The notes below the pieces were generated by a model. It was not told the DNA's origin, did no database searches, and saw only the letters and a list, made by a program, of their open reading frames with translations. Source: an uncultured Trueperaceae bacterium (GTDB taxonomy: Bacteria > Deinococcota > Deinococci > Deinococcales > Trueperaceae). Taken from it: 64,000 nt of DNA. The stretch spans positions 248,001-312,000 of the forward strand of contig CALMXZ010000011.1 in NCBI GenBank assembly GCA_937873495.1, written 5' to 3'. The translations under genes were made by a program, and so were the position numbers. Positions 15,742 to 25,297 of the stretch are shown here, in pieces. Every line of letters starts with the position of its first letter. The first letter of the stretch is position 1.

Positions 15742-17859
15742 TTGCACCTGCTGGTGCAGGTCGCGCTACTGCTGTTCGCCGCGCGCGCCCTCGGCGAGTT
15801 GGCGCGGCGCTTCAACCAGCCTTCCGTCGTCGGCGAGCTCCTCGCCGGTATCCTCCTCGGGCCGTCGCTCGCCTCGAGCCTCATCCCCGCCTTCGGCCAC
15901 TGGATGCTCCCGCAGAACGCGACGCAGGCTCACCTGCTCGAGGTCGTTGGTCTGCTCGGCGCCATGTTCCTCCTGCTCATGACGGGCCTGGAGACCGACC
16001 TCCAGCTCATCCGCCGCCACGCTCGCACGGCCATCGGCGTCTCCGTCGGCGGCATACTCGTCACCTTCTCGACGGGCTTCGCGCTCGGCCAGCTGCTGCC
16101 GGAGTCCTTGCTGGGCGCCCAGCACACGCGGCTCGTGTTCTCGCTCTTCGTGGCAACGTCCATGGCCATCTCGGCCATCCCCGTCATCGCCAAGGTCCTC
16201 ATCGACCTCAAGCTCATGCGCCGCGACATCGGCCAGACCATCCTCGCCTCCGGCATGAGCGACGACACGACGGGCTGGATCATGCTGTCCATCGTCGCCG
16301 GCTTGGCGAGCGGTGAGGCCGTGACGGCCGGCAGCGTGCTCTCGACCATCGGGAGCGTGCTCGCGTTCATGGTCGTGTCGTTCACGGCCGGGCGCTGGCT
16401 CGTGCGACACGCGCTGAGCTTCGTGCAGGACCGCATCGCCAGCCCTCACCGGCTCCTGACGCTCGTGGTCGTCATGACCTTCGCGTGGGCGGCGATCACT
16501 CAGGCGCTCAACCTGGAGGCCGTCCTCGGCGCCTTCGTCATGGGCGTCCTCTTCGGCCAGATGCGCAGGTTGCCTGACGAGGTCCACGACCGCATCGAGA
16601 GCCTGTCCGTCGGCATCTTCTCACCCGTGTTCTTCGGCGTCGCCGGCCTCAAGGTCAACATCCAGAACCTGCTCGAGCCGCGCCTCATCCTCGTGGCGCT
16701 CGCGGTCATCGCCGTGGCTTCCGTCGGGAAGGTCGTGGGTACCTACCTCGGCGCCAGGCTGATCGGACGGCGCGACCACTGGACGGCGCTGGCCTACGGA
16801 GCGGGGCTGAACGCCCGCGGGGCCATGGAGATCATCATGGCCACCATCGGCTTGCAGCTGGGCATCCTTGGCCAGGACATGTACTCGATCATCGTCGTCA
16901 TGGCCATGACCACGTCGATCATGGCCCCGACCGCGCTGCGCTTCGTGCTCGCCAGGGTGAAGCCCGACGAGGAGGAGACACGCCGGCTGCGGCAGGAGGA
17001 GCTGGCGGAGGACAGCCTCATCGCCAACGTCCACCGCGTGCTCTTCCCCGTCCGCGGTCCGCGGCCGGGGCAGGACCGTCCGACGCCAAGGACCATCGAG
17101 GCCTTCGTGCTGGACAAGCTGGGCAAGGACCTGTCCGTCACGCTGCTCAACGTCACCAGACCGGGCCAGAAGGTCGCCGCGCAGAGCTTCCTCGGCGACC
17201 TGGCGAGCGACTTCGACAACGGCGAGGTGACGCGCAGGGTCGTCGAATCGGAAGCGGCCGTCGACGTCATCCTCGACGAGGCCGAGAAGGACTACGACCT
17301 CATCGTTCTGGGCGCGTCCGAGCAGGCGGGCACCAACGAGGTCGTGTTCAACCGGCTCGTCGACCAGGTCGTGCGCATGGCGCCGTGCCCGACCATGGTC
17401 GTGAAAGGCGCGGCGCAACCGGCGTCGTGGCCGCCTCAGCGCATCCTCGTGCCGACCGACGGCTCGGCGGCGGGCCGCCACGCGGCCGAGCTCGCCTTCG
17501 CGCTCTCGGACCACGGGGCGAGCCACGTCGCGCTCCTCAACGTCGTCGTGCAGCAGCCGGGGCAGTACCGTCTGGACGCGAGCGGGGCGGCAGAAGAGCG
17601 GCAGCTCGCCGCCGCGCACCAGATCGTCGACAACCTACGCCAGCTCGGCGAAGTGCGGGGGGTGAGACCGAGCACGGAGGTGCGCGTGGCGCCCGACCCG
17701 GTCTCGGCGATCCTGGCCGTGGCGAGCCAGCTCGACTACGACCTGATCGTGTTGGGCACCGACGTGCGCCCTGGCTCGGAGCGGCTCTACCTAGGGCCGC
17801 GCGTCGAGCGCATCCTGGCGGCGGCCGAAGTGCCCGTGATCGTCATCAACGGTTCTTGA
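15742..17859 (+). CDS. Cation:proton antiporter (Kef/CPA2 type) with two universal-stress domains
   Basis: The N-terminal part is a membrane antiporter of about 12 helices with the family opening RFNQPSVVGELLAGILLGPSL and the discontinuous-helix region LNARGAMEII. The cytoplasmic tail has two tandem universal stress protein domains (about residues 440-560 and 565-705), each ending in the typical LG-x-GS-like nucleotide loop and PCPTMVV or VPVIVING strand. It probably exchanges K+ or Na+ for H+, with gating through nucleotide binding by the tail. The start is uncertain. TTG at 15742 has GGAG at 15733-15736 and fits the family; the frame is open to a TTG at 15628, and a strong AAGGAGG at 15692-15698 has no ordinary start codon after it. 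Confidence 0.88.
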   Translation: MHLLVQVALLLFAARALGELARRFNQPSVVGELLAGILLGPSLASSLIPAFGHWMLPQNATQAHLLEVVGLLGAMFLLLMTGLETDLQLIRRHARTAIGVSVGGILVTFSTGFALGQLLPESLLGAQHTRLVFSLFVATSMAISAIPVIAKVLIDLKLMRRDIGQTILASGMSDDTTGWIMLSIVAGLASGEAVTAGSVLSTIGSVLAFMVVSFTAGRWLVRHALSFVQDRIASPHRLLTLVVVMTFAWAAITQALNLEAVLGAFVMGVLFGQMRRLPDEVHDRIESLSVGIFSPVFFGVAGLKVNIQNLLEPRLILVALAVIAVASVGKVVGTYLGARLIGRRDHWTALAYGAGLNARGAMEIIMATIGLQLGILGQDMYSIIVVMAMTTSIMAPTALRFVLARVKPDEEETRRLRQEELAEDSLIANVHRVLFPVRGPRPGQDRPTPRTIEAFVLDKLGKDLSVTLLNVTRPGQKVAAQSFLGDLASDFDNGEVTRRVVESEAAVDVILDEAEKDYDLIVLGASEQAGTNEVVFNRLVDQVVRMAPCPTMVVKGAAQPASWPPQRILVPTDGSAAGRHAAELAFALSDHGASHVALLNVVVQQPGQYRLDASGAAEERQLAAAHQIVDNLRQLGEVRGVRPSTEVRVAPDPVSAILAVASQLDYDLIVLGTDVRPGSERLYLGPRVERILAAAEVPVIVINGS

Positions 17860-17937
17860 GGAGTCGAGCCCCGCGCTCGGCGCGCGAGCAGGCGTGGCGG
17901 GCGCGGGGCGGCGGTCACGCCACCAGGCCGGCCTACC

Positions 17938-18648
17938 TCAGGTGCTCGCCTCGTCGAGGAACGCCTGCAGCCGCTCGGTGTTGACGGTGATGGGCGCGCG
18001 CCTGCGGCGCACCGCCCCGTACTCGAGGAGCCGCGCCAGGCAGTGGCTGACGGTCTCGCGCGTTGCGCCGATCATCTTCGCCAGGTCTTGCTGCGTGAGC
18101 GTGAGGTCGATGACCGTCCCGCGCTCGGAGGGCGTGCCGAAGTCCTTGGCGAGCCTGAGGAGCAGGTTGGCCAGGCGCCCCGGCGCGTCGAACGCGCCGA
18201 CCTCGGCTTGCCACTGCTGCGCCTGCCACAAGCGGGTGCTCATGACCTGGATGAACTTCATGGCGATGCGCGGCTGCTGCTGCAGCAGGCGCTGGAACTC
18301 CATCTCGGGCATGACGATGAGCGTCGTGTCCATGACCGCTTCGGCCTGGTTCGGGCGCCTCTCGCTCTGCAACAGGAGGAGCTCGCCGAAGATGTCGTAC
18401 TTGCCGAGCAGCCCGAGGATCATCTCCTTGCCGTTCGGGAAGTACATCGAGATCTTCACCATGCCGTCGCGGATGAAGTAGAGGGCGTCCGCCGGGTCTT
18501 CCATGTGGTAGATGATCTCGCCCGCCGCGAAGCGCTTGTAGGGCGTGATCTTCGCCATCTGTTCGATCTCGTCCGGAGTGAGGTCCTCGAACAGCTCCGT
18601 GTTCTTGAGGTGCCAAACCAGACTGGGGTACTGGCTCGCTTCCGTCAT
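17938..18648 (-). CDS. Crp/Fnr-family transcriptional regulator
   Basis: This 236-aa regulator has an N-terminal cyclic-nucleotide-binding-like domain (about 15-135) with KRFAAGEIIYHMEDPADALYFIRDGMVKIS and the GKYDIFGELLLL turn. The C-terminal Crp winged helix has LTQQDLAKMIGATRETVSHCLARLLEYGAV. The FGE loop partly matches the cAMP pocket (RPxxFGELALL), but the ligand cannot be named. No FNR cysteine cluster is seen. GGGGAAG precedes the ATG. It is transcribed alone, and its target is unknown. Confidence 0.93.
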   Translation of the reverse strand: MTEASQYPSLVWHLKNTELFEDLTPDEIEQMAKITPYKRFAAGEIIYHMEDPADALYFIRDGMVKISMYFPNGKEMILGLLGKYDIFGELLLLQSERRPNQAEAVMDTTLIVMPEMEFQRLLQQQPRIAMKFIQVMSTRLWQAQQWQAEVGAFDAPGRLANLLLRLAKDFGTPSERGTVIDLTLTQQDLAKMIGATRETVSHCLARLLEYGAVRRRRAPITVNTERLQAFLDEAST

Positions 18649-18763
18649 CTTCTTCCCCTTCGAGCGTGACCGCGTTGCCAGGCACCATCGCCCTGTGCCC
18701 CGCCACGCTCCTCACACGTCGTCGTTCCGGTTCTCACTATCGCACATGAGACGCGCCGAACGC

Positions 18764-19903
18764 TCACGGTTGCACCGGCTGCGGCTCACCCGCCATGGCG
18801 CTGCTGAGCCGCATGAGGCGCAAGTAGTCGGCCACGTCGCGGTAGTCGCCGACCTTCAGGCCGTCGACGAAGACGGTCGGGGTGCCGGTCAGGCGCAGGT
18901 CCTGGGCCGCGACGCGGTAGGACTCCTCCACGAGCGCGCCGTAGCGGCCGCTGCGGATGCACTCCGCCAGCCCTTCGGCCGAGAGGCCGGCGTCCTCGGC
19001 GATGGTGGCGAACACGGGCAGGGGGTCCGGCCGAGCCGCCCACGCGTCCTGGTTCGTGAAGAGTGCGCTCTGGAAGGTCCAGAACGCGCGCTCGCCCGCG
19101 GCGAAGTCGACGCGTTCGGCCGTGGCAGCGGCCACGCATTCGCTCGCCTCCGCCGCCACCGTGGCGTTCGGATGGATGCTCTTGAGCGGGAAGTGGTAGA
19201 GCTCGAGGCGCACGTCGCCGCGCGGGAGAAGTTCGTCCGTCACCACCGGCATGCCGAGCGCCTCGAACTGCGCGCAGAACGGGCACTGCAGGTCGGTGAA
19301 CAGGCGCACGACGTGCTGGGCGTCCAGCGGGCCGAGGACGTGGGCGGGCGGCCCGAAGCGCTCCGCGCCGACGTACTGGGGCACGAAGCGCACGCTGACC
19401 TCGGGGGTCGGACCCGCCACGACGTCGACGAACATGAGGTACTCCATGACCTCGACGGCCACCTCACCGACCCCGGTCAGTTCGGAGGCGCGGGTACGGA
19501 AGAAGTCGGCGACGGGCGCGGCGATGCCGTCGCCGTAGCCGCTCGCGACGCCGACCAGCGCCCCGAGGAAGCGTACGTTCGCGTCGCTCAAGGTCCCGGC
19601 CCCGCTGACCTCGACGGTCACCCCTTCCGAGGCGAGCACGCCGAACTCGAAGCCGCTCGAGGTGACGAAGCCGGTCCCGTCCTCCGTTGGCGTCGGCTGG
19701 TAGCCGGAGAGCGCCGCCAGGATCGTGGCGGGCGGCTCGCCGATCTGGGCGAGCGCCACCGTCGGCAGCAGCGCGAGCAGGAGCGCCCCGGCCCGCAGCG
19801 CCACCGTGAGCGGCCATGCGCTCGCTCGAGCGGGCCGAGGGCGCACGCCAAGGGGAGCCAGCGCACGAGGCCCAGCGAACGTCGAGCGAGGAAGGGCGCT
19901 CAT
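18764..19903 (-). CDS. Secreted DsbA-like thioredoxin-fold protein
   Basis: This 379-aa protein has an N-terminal hydrophobic signal-like stretch (about 29-51, ending VALAQ), so it is exported or anchored. After a beta-rich middle, the C-terminal half is a DsbA-like thioredoxin domain. It has CPFC in LFTDLQCPFCAQFEALG, a helical insert with conserved E.AFW.FQSALFTNQ, and the cis-Pro strand TGTPTVFVDG. It probably acts in disulfide chemistry outside the cytoplasm. The ATG overlaps the stop of the M32 carboxypeptidase gene (ATGA), which puts both in one operon. Confidence 0.85.
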   Translation of the reverse strand: MSALPRSTFAGPRALAPLGVRPRPARASAWPLTVALRAGALLLALLPTVALAQIGEPPATILAALSGYQPTPTEDGTGFVTSSGFEFGVLASEGVTVEVSGAGTLSDANVRFLGALVGVASGYGDGIAAPVADFFRTRASELTGVGEVAVEVMEYLMFVDVVAGPTPEVSVRFVPQYVGAERFGPPAHVLGPLDAQHVVRLFTDLQCPFCAQFEALGMPVVTDELLPRGDVRLELYHFPLKSIHPNATVAAEASECVAAATAERVDFAAGERAFWTFQSALFTNQDAWAARPDPLPVFATIAEDAGLSAEGLAECIRSGRYGALVEESYRVAAQDLRLTGTPTVFVDGLKVGDYRDVADYLRLMRLSSAMAGEPQPVQP

Positions 19904-21420
19904 GCGAGCCCGTAGAGGGCGCCGTACTTGCCCGTCAAGTAGTCGACGTAATGGCGGGAGTCGAGCTCCGAGCCGGTGGCTCGCCTGATCAGCTCGGCGG
20001 GCAGGTAACGCGAGCCGTGCCGGTGCACGTTCGAGCGCAGCCAGCCGAGGAGGGGTGCGAAGTCGCCTGACCGCACGCCGGCGTCTAGGTCGGGCAGCGC
20101 CGCCCTGGCGGCGGCGAAGAGCTGCGCGCTCACCAGGTTGCCGATGGCGTAGGTCGGGAAGTAGCCGACGAGCCCGACGGACCAGTGGATGTCCTGCAAG
20201 CAGCCGAGCGCATCTGAAGGTGGCGTGATGCCGAGGTAGGAGCGGTACAGGTCGTTCCACGCCCCCGGCAGGTCGGAGACGGCGAGGTCGCCGTCCAACA
20301 GCGCCAACTCGAGCTCGAAGCGCACGAGGATGTGCAGGTTGTAGCTCACCTCGTCCGCCTCGACGCGGATGAGGCTGCTCTCGACGCGGTTGACGGCGGC
20401 GTAGAAGGCCGCGACGTCCTCGCCGCCGAGGGCCTCAGGGAAGGCGGCCTGCAGGGCGGGGAACGCGCCTTCCCAGTACGGGAGCGAGCGCCCGACCAGG
20501 TTCTCCCAGAGCCGCGACTGCGACTCGTGGACGCCGAGGCTCGCACCCTGGGCGAGGGGGGTGCGGTGGAACTCCGGCGCGAACCCCTGCTCGTACATGG
20601 CGTGGCCCGCCTCGTGCATCGTGCCGAACAGGGCGGAGTTGAGGAACCGCTCGTCGTAGCGCGTGGTGATCCTCACGTCGTCTGCGCCGATGTTGATGGC
20701 GAAGGGATGGGCCGTGACATCGAGCCGACCGTGCCGGAAGTCGTAGCCGAACGAGGCCGCGGCGGCCTCGCAGACCCGGCGTTGCGCGTCCACTGGGTAC
20801 ACCCTATGCAGCATCCCGTCGGGCGGCCGCACGCCGCTCGCGGCGATGGCGGCGAGCAACGCCACCTGCTGCTCCTTCAACGGCTCGAAGACCGCCTTCA
20901 CTGAGGCGGCCGTCGCACCCGGCTCGTACACGTCGAGGAGCGCGTCGTAACGGCGCCCGCCGGGCTGATCGCCACCGATGGCGTCGGCCTCCTCGCGCTT
21001 GAGTTCGAGCACGGCCGCCAGCTCTGGGGCGAACAGGTCGAAGCGGTCCTCGCCGCGCGCGCTCGCCCACGCAACGCGGGCGCTCGCGGTGCGGCGCGCC
21101 AGCTCCTCGACGAGCCGCCGCGGCATCCGCCCCGCCCGGCGCGCGACGCGGCGCGCCTCGCGCAACATGGCGTGATCGCTGCCGGCCGGGTCGAGCCCGC
21201 TCGCCTCGAGTTCGTCCAGGAGAGCCGTGTAAGCGGGGTCAGTCAGCCGCGCATGGCGAAGGGCATGGAGGGTGGCCACCTGCTCGCCGCGGCCGGCCGC
21301 GGCGCCGGGCGGCATGTAGGTGTCCTGGTCCCAGGACAGTAGGTCAGCCGCGGCGGCCAGGTCGCTCAGGATGGCGACCTCCTCGCGGAAGGCGCGTAGT
21401 GCTTCCGAGACGTCTCGCAT
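19900..21420 (-). CDS. M32-family carboxypeptidase (Taq-type)
   Basis: This zinc carboxypeptidase belongs to the family of Thermus aquaticus carboxypeptidase. The metal motif is MHEAGHAMYEQG, and family blocks include LSWDQDTYMPPG, HPFAINIGADDVRITTRYDERF and GVHESQSRLWENLVGRS. The 506-aa length is normal. The ATG at 21420 is chosen because TATTGT (complement of 21426-21431) lies 5 nt upstream; a TTG at 21429 lies within that box. Divergent promoters for this gene and the dynamin-like gene fit in 62 bp. Confidence 0.93.
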   Translation of the reverse strand: MRDVSEALRAFREEVAILSDLAAAADLLSWDQDTYMPPGAAAGRGEQVATLHALRHARLTDPAYTALLDELEASGLDPAGSDHAMLREARRVARRAGRMPRRLVEELARRTASARVAWASARGEDRFDLFAPELAAVLELKREEADAIGGDQPGGRRYDALLDVYEPGATAASVKAVFEPLKEQQVALLAAIAASGVRPPDGMLHRVYPVDAQRRVCEAAAASFGYDFRHGRLDVTAHPFAINIGADDVRITTRYDERFLNSALFGTMHEAGHAMYEQGFAPEFHRTPLAQGASLGVHESQSRLWENLVGRSLPYWEGAFPALQAAFPEALGGEDVAAFYAAVNRVESSLIRVEADEVSYNLHILVRFELELALLDGDLAVSDLPGAWNDLYRSYLGITPPSDALGCLQDIHWSVGLVGYFPTYAIGNLVSAQLFAAARAALPDLDAGVRSGDFAPLLGWLRSNVHRHGSRYLPAELIRRATGSELDSRHYVDYLTGKYGALYGLA

Positions 21421-21425
21421 GCCAG

Positions 21426-21475
21426 ACAATACCAGCGCCCGGGCGGCGAGAACGCCGATGCCAGCGTGGTATCTT
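21426..21475. promoter_or_regulatory. Divergent leaderless promoters (M32 peptidase / dynamin-like GTPase)
   Basis: TATTGT on the minus strand (complement of 21426-21431) serves the carboxypeptidase. TATCTT on the plus strand (21470-21475) ends 7 nt before the ATG of the GTPase gene. Confidence 0.5.
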
Positions 21476-21482
21476 CGCCTCG

Positions 21483-23210
21483 ATGCTCGAGTTGCCCACC
21501 AGGACGCGGGACCTGCTAACGAAGGAGCGGGGAGCCATCACGGACCTCCTCGTGCTGCTCGCCAAGCTGGAGGCGGAGCCCGACCACGTCGCCGACGTCC
21601 GTACGGCCGTCGAGGACCTCGACGGCATCTTCCTGCTCGTGGTGGCCGGCGAGTTCAACGCCGGCAAATCGAGCCTGGTGAACGCGCTCCTTGGCGAGCA
21701 CGTCATGCCGGAAGGCGTGACGCCGACGACGGACCGCGTCACGGTGATCACGCACGGCGAGGAGATCGGCGAAGTGATCGACGGACGCGACGTCGTCCGC
21801 CGCACCTACCCGAGCGACCTCCTCGATACCGTCGCCTTCGTCGACACCCCGGGCACGAACGCCATCGTGGCCTCCCACCAGGCGTTGACGGAGCGGTTCG
21901 TGCCTAGAGCCGACCTCGTGCTCTTCGTCACGAGCGCCGACCGTCCCTTCACTCAGAGCGAGCGGGAGTTCCTGGAACTCATCGCCTCCTGGGGCAAGAA
22001 GGTGGTGATGGTCGTCAACAAGGTGGACATCCTCGCCTCCGACGCCGAGCGCGAGACCGTCATCGACTACGTGGCGCGGCACGCGCGCGACACGCTCGGC
22101 TCCACCCCCGAGGTGTTCGGGGTCAGCGCCCGCCGGGCGTTCCAGGCGCGGCGGTCAGGCGACGAGGCCGGGCTGGCGGCGAGCGGCCTGCCCGAGCTCG
22201 AGGCGGCCATCCGGGCCCGGCTGGGCTCCGACCGCCTCAAGCTGAAGCTGCTCACGCCCTTGGGCGTCGCAAAGCGGACCTCCGAGCATTACAAGGGCGT
22301 CCTCGACAACCGCCTCGGGCTCCTGACCGACGACAGCACCACCCTCGAGGTGATCGACAGGCAGCGCAAGCGCTTCGAAACCGAGATGCGGCGCGACCTC
22401 GGCCTGCACATCGGGGCGGTGGCCCGCGTGCTCGAGGACGTCGCCAGGCGCGGTGAGGAGTTCTTCGACGACACCATCAGGTGGCGCCGCTTCACCAAGC
22501 TGATGAACACGGAGCGCGTCAAGGACGAGTTCCAGACCAAGGTCATCAAGGACGCCGAGGGTGAGATCGACGGCCGCCTCGGCGAGCTCGTCGACTGGTT
22601 CATCCAGCGCAACCTCCAGTTCTGGGAGGACGTGATGCGCTTCCTCAACGAGAAGCGCGCGGCCGAGCAGGAGCGCGTGATCGGCGAGGTCGGCGGGCGC
22701 TTCCAGTACGACCGTCAGGCCCTGCTCAGGGGCCTGCGCGAGCGCGCCGAGGGCGCCCTGGAGGAGTACGACGCGCCGGCGGAGGCCAAGGCGATCGCCG
22801 ACCGGCTGCAGGCTTCCGTCGTCCGCAGCGGCCTCCTCGAGGTGGGGGGCATAGGGTTGAGCGCAGCTATGCTCGCCCTCCTGACTGGCGCGGCCTTCGA
22901 CATCACCGGCATCGCCATCGGCCTCACCGCCATCGGCCTCGGTCTGCTCGTCCTTCCGCGCCAGCGGGCCCGCTCAAAGCGCGAACTGCGCGCCAAGCTG
23001 GACGAGCTGAGGGCCGCCCTCGAGGAGGGCATCGGCAAGCAGTTCGCGCTCGAGCTCGAGCGCTCGCAGGAGAAGCTGTCCGGCGCCATCAGCCCGTACA
23101 CGCGCTTCGTCGGCGCCGAGCTGGAGCGGCTGCACGAGCTGCAGGCGGAGCTCGGCGACCTGACCGGGCGCCTCGCGGCGCTGAAGCACGAGGTCGAGAC
23201 GACCGCCTGA
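21483..23210 (+). CDS. Bacterial dynamin-like GTPase
   Basis: This 575-aa large GTPase probably remodels or protects membranes. The GTPase motifs are GEFNAGKSSLVNALLG (P-loop), the TTDR switch, DTPGTNA and NKVD. Long helical regions rich in Arg, Glu and Leu follow, as in the dynamin stalk. A hydrophobic hairpin (about 455-500, including LSAAMLALLTGAAFDITGIAIGLTAIGLGLLVLP) serves as membrane paddle or anchor. A last helical part follows. The ATG is preceded only by TATCTT, the leaderless layout. A partner dynamin is often encoded alongside in other bacteria, but none is here. Confidence 0.88.
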   Translation: MLELPTRTRDLLTKERGAITDLLVLLAKLEAEPDHVADVRTAVEDLDGIFLLVVAGEFNAGKSSLVNALLGEHVMPEGVTPTTDRVTVITHGEEIGEVIDGRDVVRRTYPSDLLDTVAFVDTPGTNAIVASHQALTERFVPRADLVLFVTSADRPFTQSEREFLELIASWGKKVVMVVNKVDILASDAERETVIDYVARHARDTLGSTPEVFGVSARRAFQARRSGDEAGLAASGLPELEAAIRARLGSDRLKLKLLTPLGVAKRTSEHYKGVLDNRLGLLTDDSTTLEVIDRQRKRFETEMRRDLGLHIGAVARVLEDVARRGEEFFDDTIRWRRFTKLMNTERVKDEFQTKVIKDAEGEIDGRLGELVDWFIQRNLQFWEDVMRFLNEKRAAEQERVIGEVGGRFQYDRQALLRGLRERAEGALEEYDAPAEAKAIADRLQASVVRSGLLEVGGIGLSAAMLALLTGAAFDITGIAIGLTAIGLGLLVLPRQRARSKRELRAKLDELRAALEEGIGKQFALELERSQEKLSGAISPYTRFVGAELERLHELQAELGDLTGRLAALKHEVETTA

Positions 23211-23257
23211 ACCTCGCATGCCGGCCGACCATGCGGCCGAGCGCCCACGGCTAGGGT

Positions 23258-23263
23258 TACACT
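23258..23263 (+). promoter_or_regulatory. -10 box of pheA (leaderless)
   Basis: TACACT ends 7 nt before the ATG at 23271; no ribosome-binding site is visible. Confidence 0.55.
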
Positions 23264-23270
23264 CCTCGCC

Positions 23271-24137
23271 ATGAGCGCAAAAGGATCCGTTCGCATCGCC
23301 TACCAAGGAGTACCGGGAGCTTTCAGTGAGGAAGCCTCCCTAGGGTTCGCCCCGGGCGGCACGGCCGTCGGGTTCCCCTCCTTCGAGGAAGCGTTCGCGG
23401 CGGCCGCGGACGGCACGTGCGACTACGCGTGCCTGCCGGTCGAGAACAGCCTCGCCGGCTCCATCAACCAGACCTACGACCTCCTGACCGACTCGGCCCT
23501 CAACGTCGTCGGCGAGAGGATCGTGCGCGTGCACCACAACCTGCTCGCCAAGCCGGGCGTGAAGCTCTCGGACATCAAGCGCGTCTACAGCCACCCGCAG
23601 GCTCTGGCGCAGTGCGCCGGCTTCATCAGGCGCCACAAGTTCGAGGCCGTCACCGACTTCGACACGGCCGGTGCCGCCATGCTGCTGGCGCAGAACGGCG
23701 GGGAGGGCAAGGCGGCCATCGCCAGCGTGCGGGCCGCCCAGGAGTACGGCCTGGAGGTGCTGGCCGAGAAGATCGAGGACCTCCCCTTCAACTTCACGCG
23801 CTTCTTCGTCCTCTCCTACGGGGAGGGCCGGGGCCCCAAGTCCGTGAAGGAGGGCGAGAGCGTGCGCTTCAAGTCGAGCATGGTGCTGGCCACGCGGCAC
23901 CGGCCGGGCGACCTCGTCACGTGCCTCGAGGTGTTCCCGAAGCACGACATCAACATGACCAAGCTGGAGTCGCGGCCCAGGCGCGACAAGCCGTGGAGCT
24001 ACCTCTTCTACATCGACATCGACGGCCACGTCGAGGAGCCGCACGTGGCGGCCGCGCTGACCGACCTCATGCGCAGGGCGGCGTTCGTGAAGTTCCTCGG
24101 CAGCTACCCGGCCGCGGAGCCGGTCGAGGTCGGCTGA
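23271..24137 (+). CDS. pheA: Prephenate dehydratase
   Basis: The enzyme turns prephenate into phenylpyruvate for phenylalanine synthesis. The 288-aa single-function form begins IAYQGVPGAFSEEA and has LPVENSLAGSINQTYDLL. The catalytic TRF motif is in FNFTRFFVLS. The C-terminal ACT domain has GDLVTCLEVFPKHDINMTKLESRP, which binds phenylalanine for feedback control. No chorismate mutase domain is present. The S4-domain gene follows after 2 bp. Confidence 0.95.
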   Translation: MSAKGSVRIAYQGVPGAFSEEASLGFAPGGTAVGFPSFEEAFAAAADGTCDYACLPVENSLAGSINQTYDLLTDSALNVVGERIVRVHHNLLAKPGVKLSDIKRVYSHPQALAQCAGFIRRHKFEAVTDFDTAGAAMLLAQNGGEGKAAIASVRAAQEYGLEVLAEKIEDLPFNFTRFFVLSYGEGRGPKSVKEGESVRFKSSMVLATRHRPGDLVTCLEVFPKHDINMTKLESRPRRDKPWSYLFYIDIDGHVEEPHVAAALTDLMRRAAFVKFLGSYPAAEPVEVG

Positions 24138-24139
24138 GC

Positions 24140-24373
24140 GTGGACGATGCCCCGGCCATGCGCCTCGACGACGTGCTCAAGTTCTTCGGGGTCGCGGGCA
24201 CCGGCGGGCACGCCAAGCAGCTGATCCAGTCGGGCGCCGTGCGCGTCAACGGCGTGACCGAGACCCGGCGCAAGCACCTGATCAGGGCGGGCGACAGCAT
24301 CGTCGTCGGAGACGAGGCGTTCGTGGTCGAGTTCGAACGGGCGCCGAAGTTGGAGCCGGAGCCGGAGGGCTGA
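24140..24373 (+). CDS. Small S4 RNA-binding-domain protein
   Basis: This protein of up to 77 aa is almost entirely an S4 domain: MRLDDVLKFFGVAGTGGHAKQLIQSGAVRVNGVTETRRKHLIRAGDSI. That fold binds structured RNA, and related small proteins (YbcJ/YaaA class) associate with ribosomes. The GTG at 24140 lies 2 bp after pheA; an ATG at 24158 begins right at the domain and is equally likely. The spacing implies co-transcription with pheA. Confidence 0.8.
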   Translation: MDDAPAMRLDDVLKFFGVAGTGGHAKQLIQSGAVRVNGVTETRRKHLIRAGDSIVVGDEAFVVEFERAPKLEPEPEG

Positions 24374-24441
24374 CCCGCGCTCGCCCGGAGCGCGCCCCGA
24401 GCCCGGCGCCCGGGCGGCCCACGCCGACGCCGCCCGGGCGC

Positions 24442-25113
24442 CTAACCGCCGAGCCCACCGCGTTCCCATGGGGGCTCAGCTCCCAGCGTCTCGACGGCCA
24501 CGCCGACGAGCCCGGTCACGGGCAGCGCCTCCCCCGGGTACCAGAGCGTGCGCGAACGGTAGGCGCCGCCCCACGGTGAGCGGTACGCCTCCGTCCAGCC
24601 CCGCTTGACATCCACCGACCACGCTTCCCGCACGCCGGCGGCCGCGTAGGCGGCCAACCGCGCTTCGGCCGGCCAGGTGGTCAACTCGATCGCCAGCACG
24701 ACCGCCTCGGCCTCCACCCCGCCGCCGCCGCGCACCAGGTCGCTCGGCGCCGGGCCGGGGCCCCATCTGCGGGGGCGAGCCAACAGCGCCAGGTCCGGCC
24801 TGACCACCGACTCGGGCCCGAGCCGCACCAGGGGGAGGGTCATCACCTCGACGGGCGCCGCGTACGGCGTGGCGACCACGGACCCTGCGCCCTCCGCACC
24901 GCCGGCCCGCGCCGCCTGGCCAAGTGCCGCCACGCGCACGGCACCTTCCAGGCTCGCCCGCACCGTGGCGAGGAGCGACGCCTCGGCGGCGCGGCGCACC
25001 GGCTTCGCCACTACGCGCCCGTCCACCAGCTCCGCCCTGGCGGCGTCGGCCACCCCACCTTCCCGCAGCGAGGCGAGGAACCCCGCCGCGGCCAGCTTCG
25101 CCTCGGGCACCAT
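24442..25113 (-). CDS. Uma2-like (DUF820) putative nuclease-fold protein
   Basis: The pattern of this 223-aa protein fits the Uma2 family, a restriction-endonuclease-like fold of unknown biological role. It has an ELVDGRVV-type opening, VVRPDLALLARP, then VLAIELTTWPAEARLAAYAAAGVREAWSVDV, which corresponds to the family's PD...(D/E)xx core and helix. A gPY-like strand and GEALPVTGLVGVAVETL follow. The Lys of the usual ExK pattern is not obvious (ELT here), so activity may be lost. The start is uncertain: ATG 25113 is chosen, GTG 25125 is possible, and the frame extends to 25332. Confidence 0.65.
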   Translation of the reverse strand: MVPEAKLAAAGFLASLREGGVADAARAELVDGRVVAKPVRRAAEASLLATVRASLEGAVRVAALGQAARAGGAEGAGSVVATPYAAPVEVMTLPLVRLGPESVVRPDLALLARPRRWGPGPAPSDLVRGGGGVEAEAVVLAIELTTWPAEARLAAYAAAGVREAWSVDVKRGWTEAYRSPWGGAYRSRTLWYPGEALPVTGLVGVAVETLGAEPPWERGGLGG

Positions 25114-25297
25114 CAGGCGCCACACGCCCCTGCCTGCCCTGCCGAGCCGGCCGGTTCCATCACCCTCGTCTCGTCCTCGCGTCACGCCGTCAAGCTTCGC
25201 AACCGACGCAACTTCATGCAGCGGTGGCCGGGGTAGGCGCCGAGCCGCGCTAGGCGCGTGCAGGAGCGGAGGGTGCGCCGTGCCGCCGGCCGGGTGG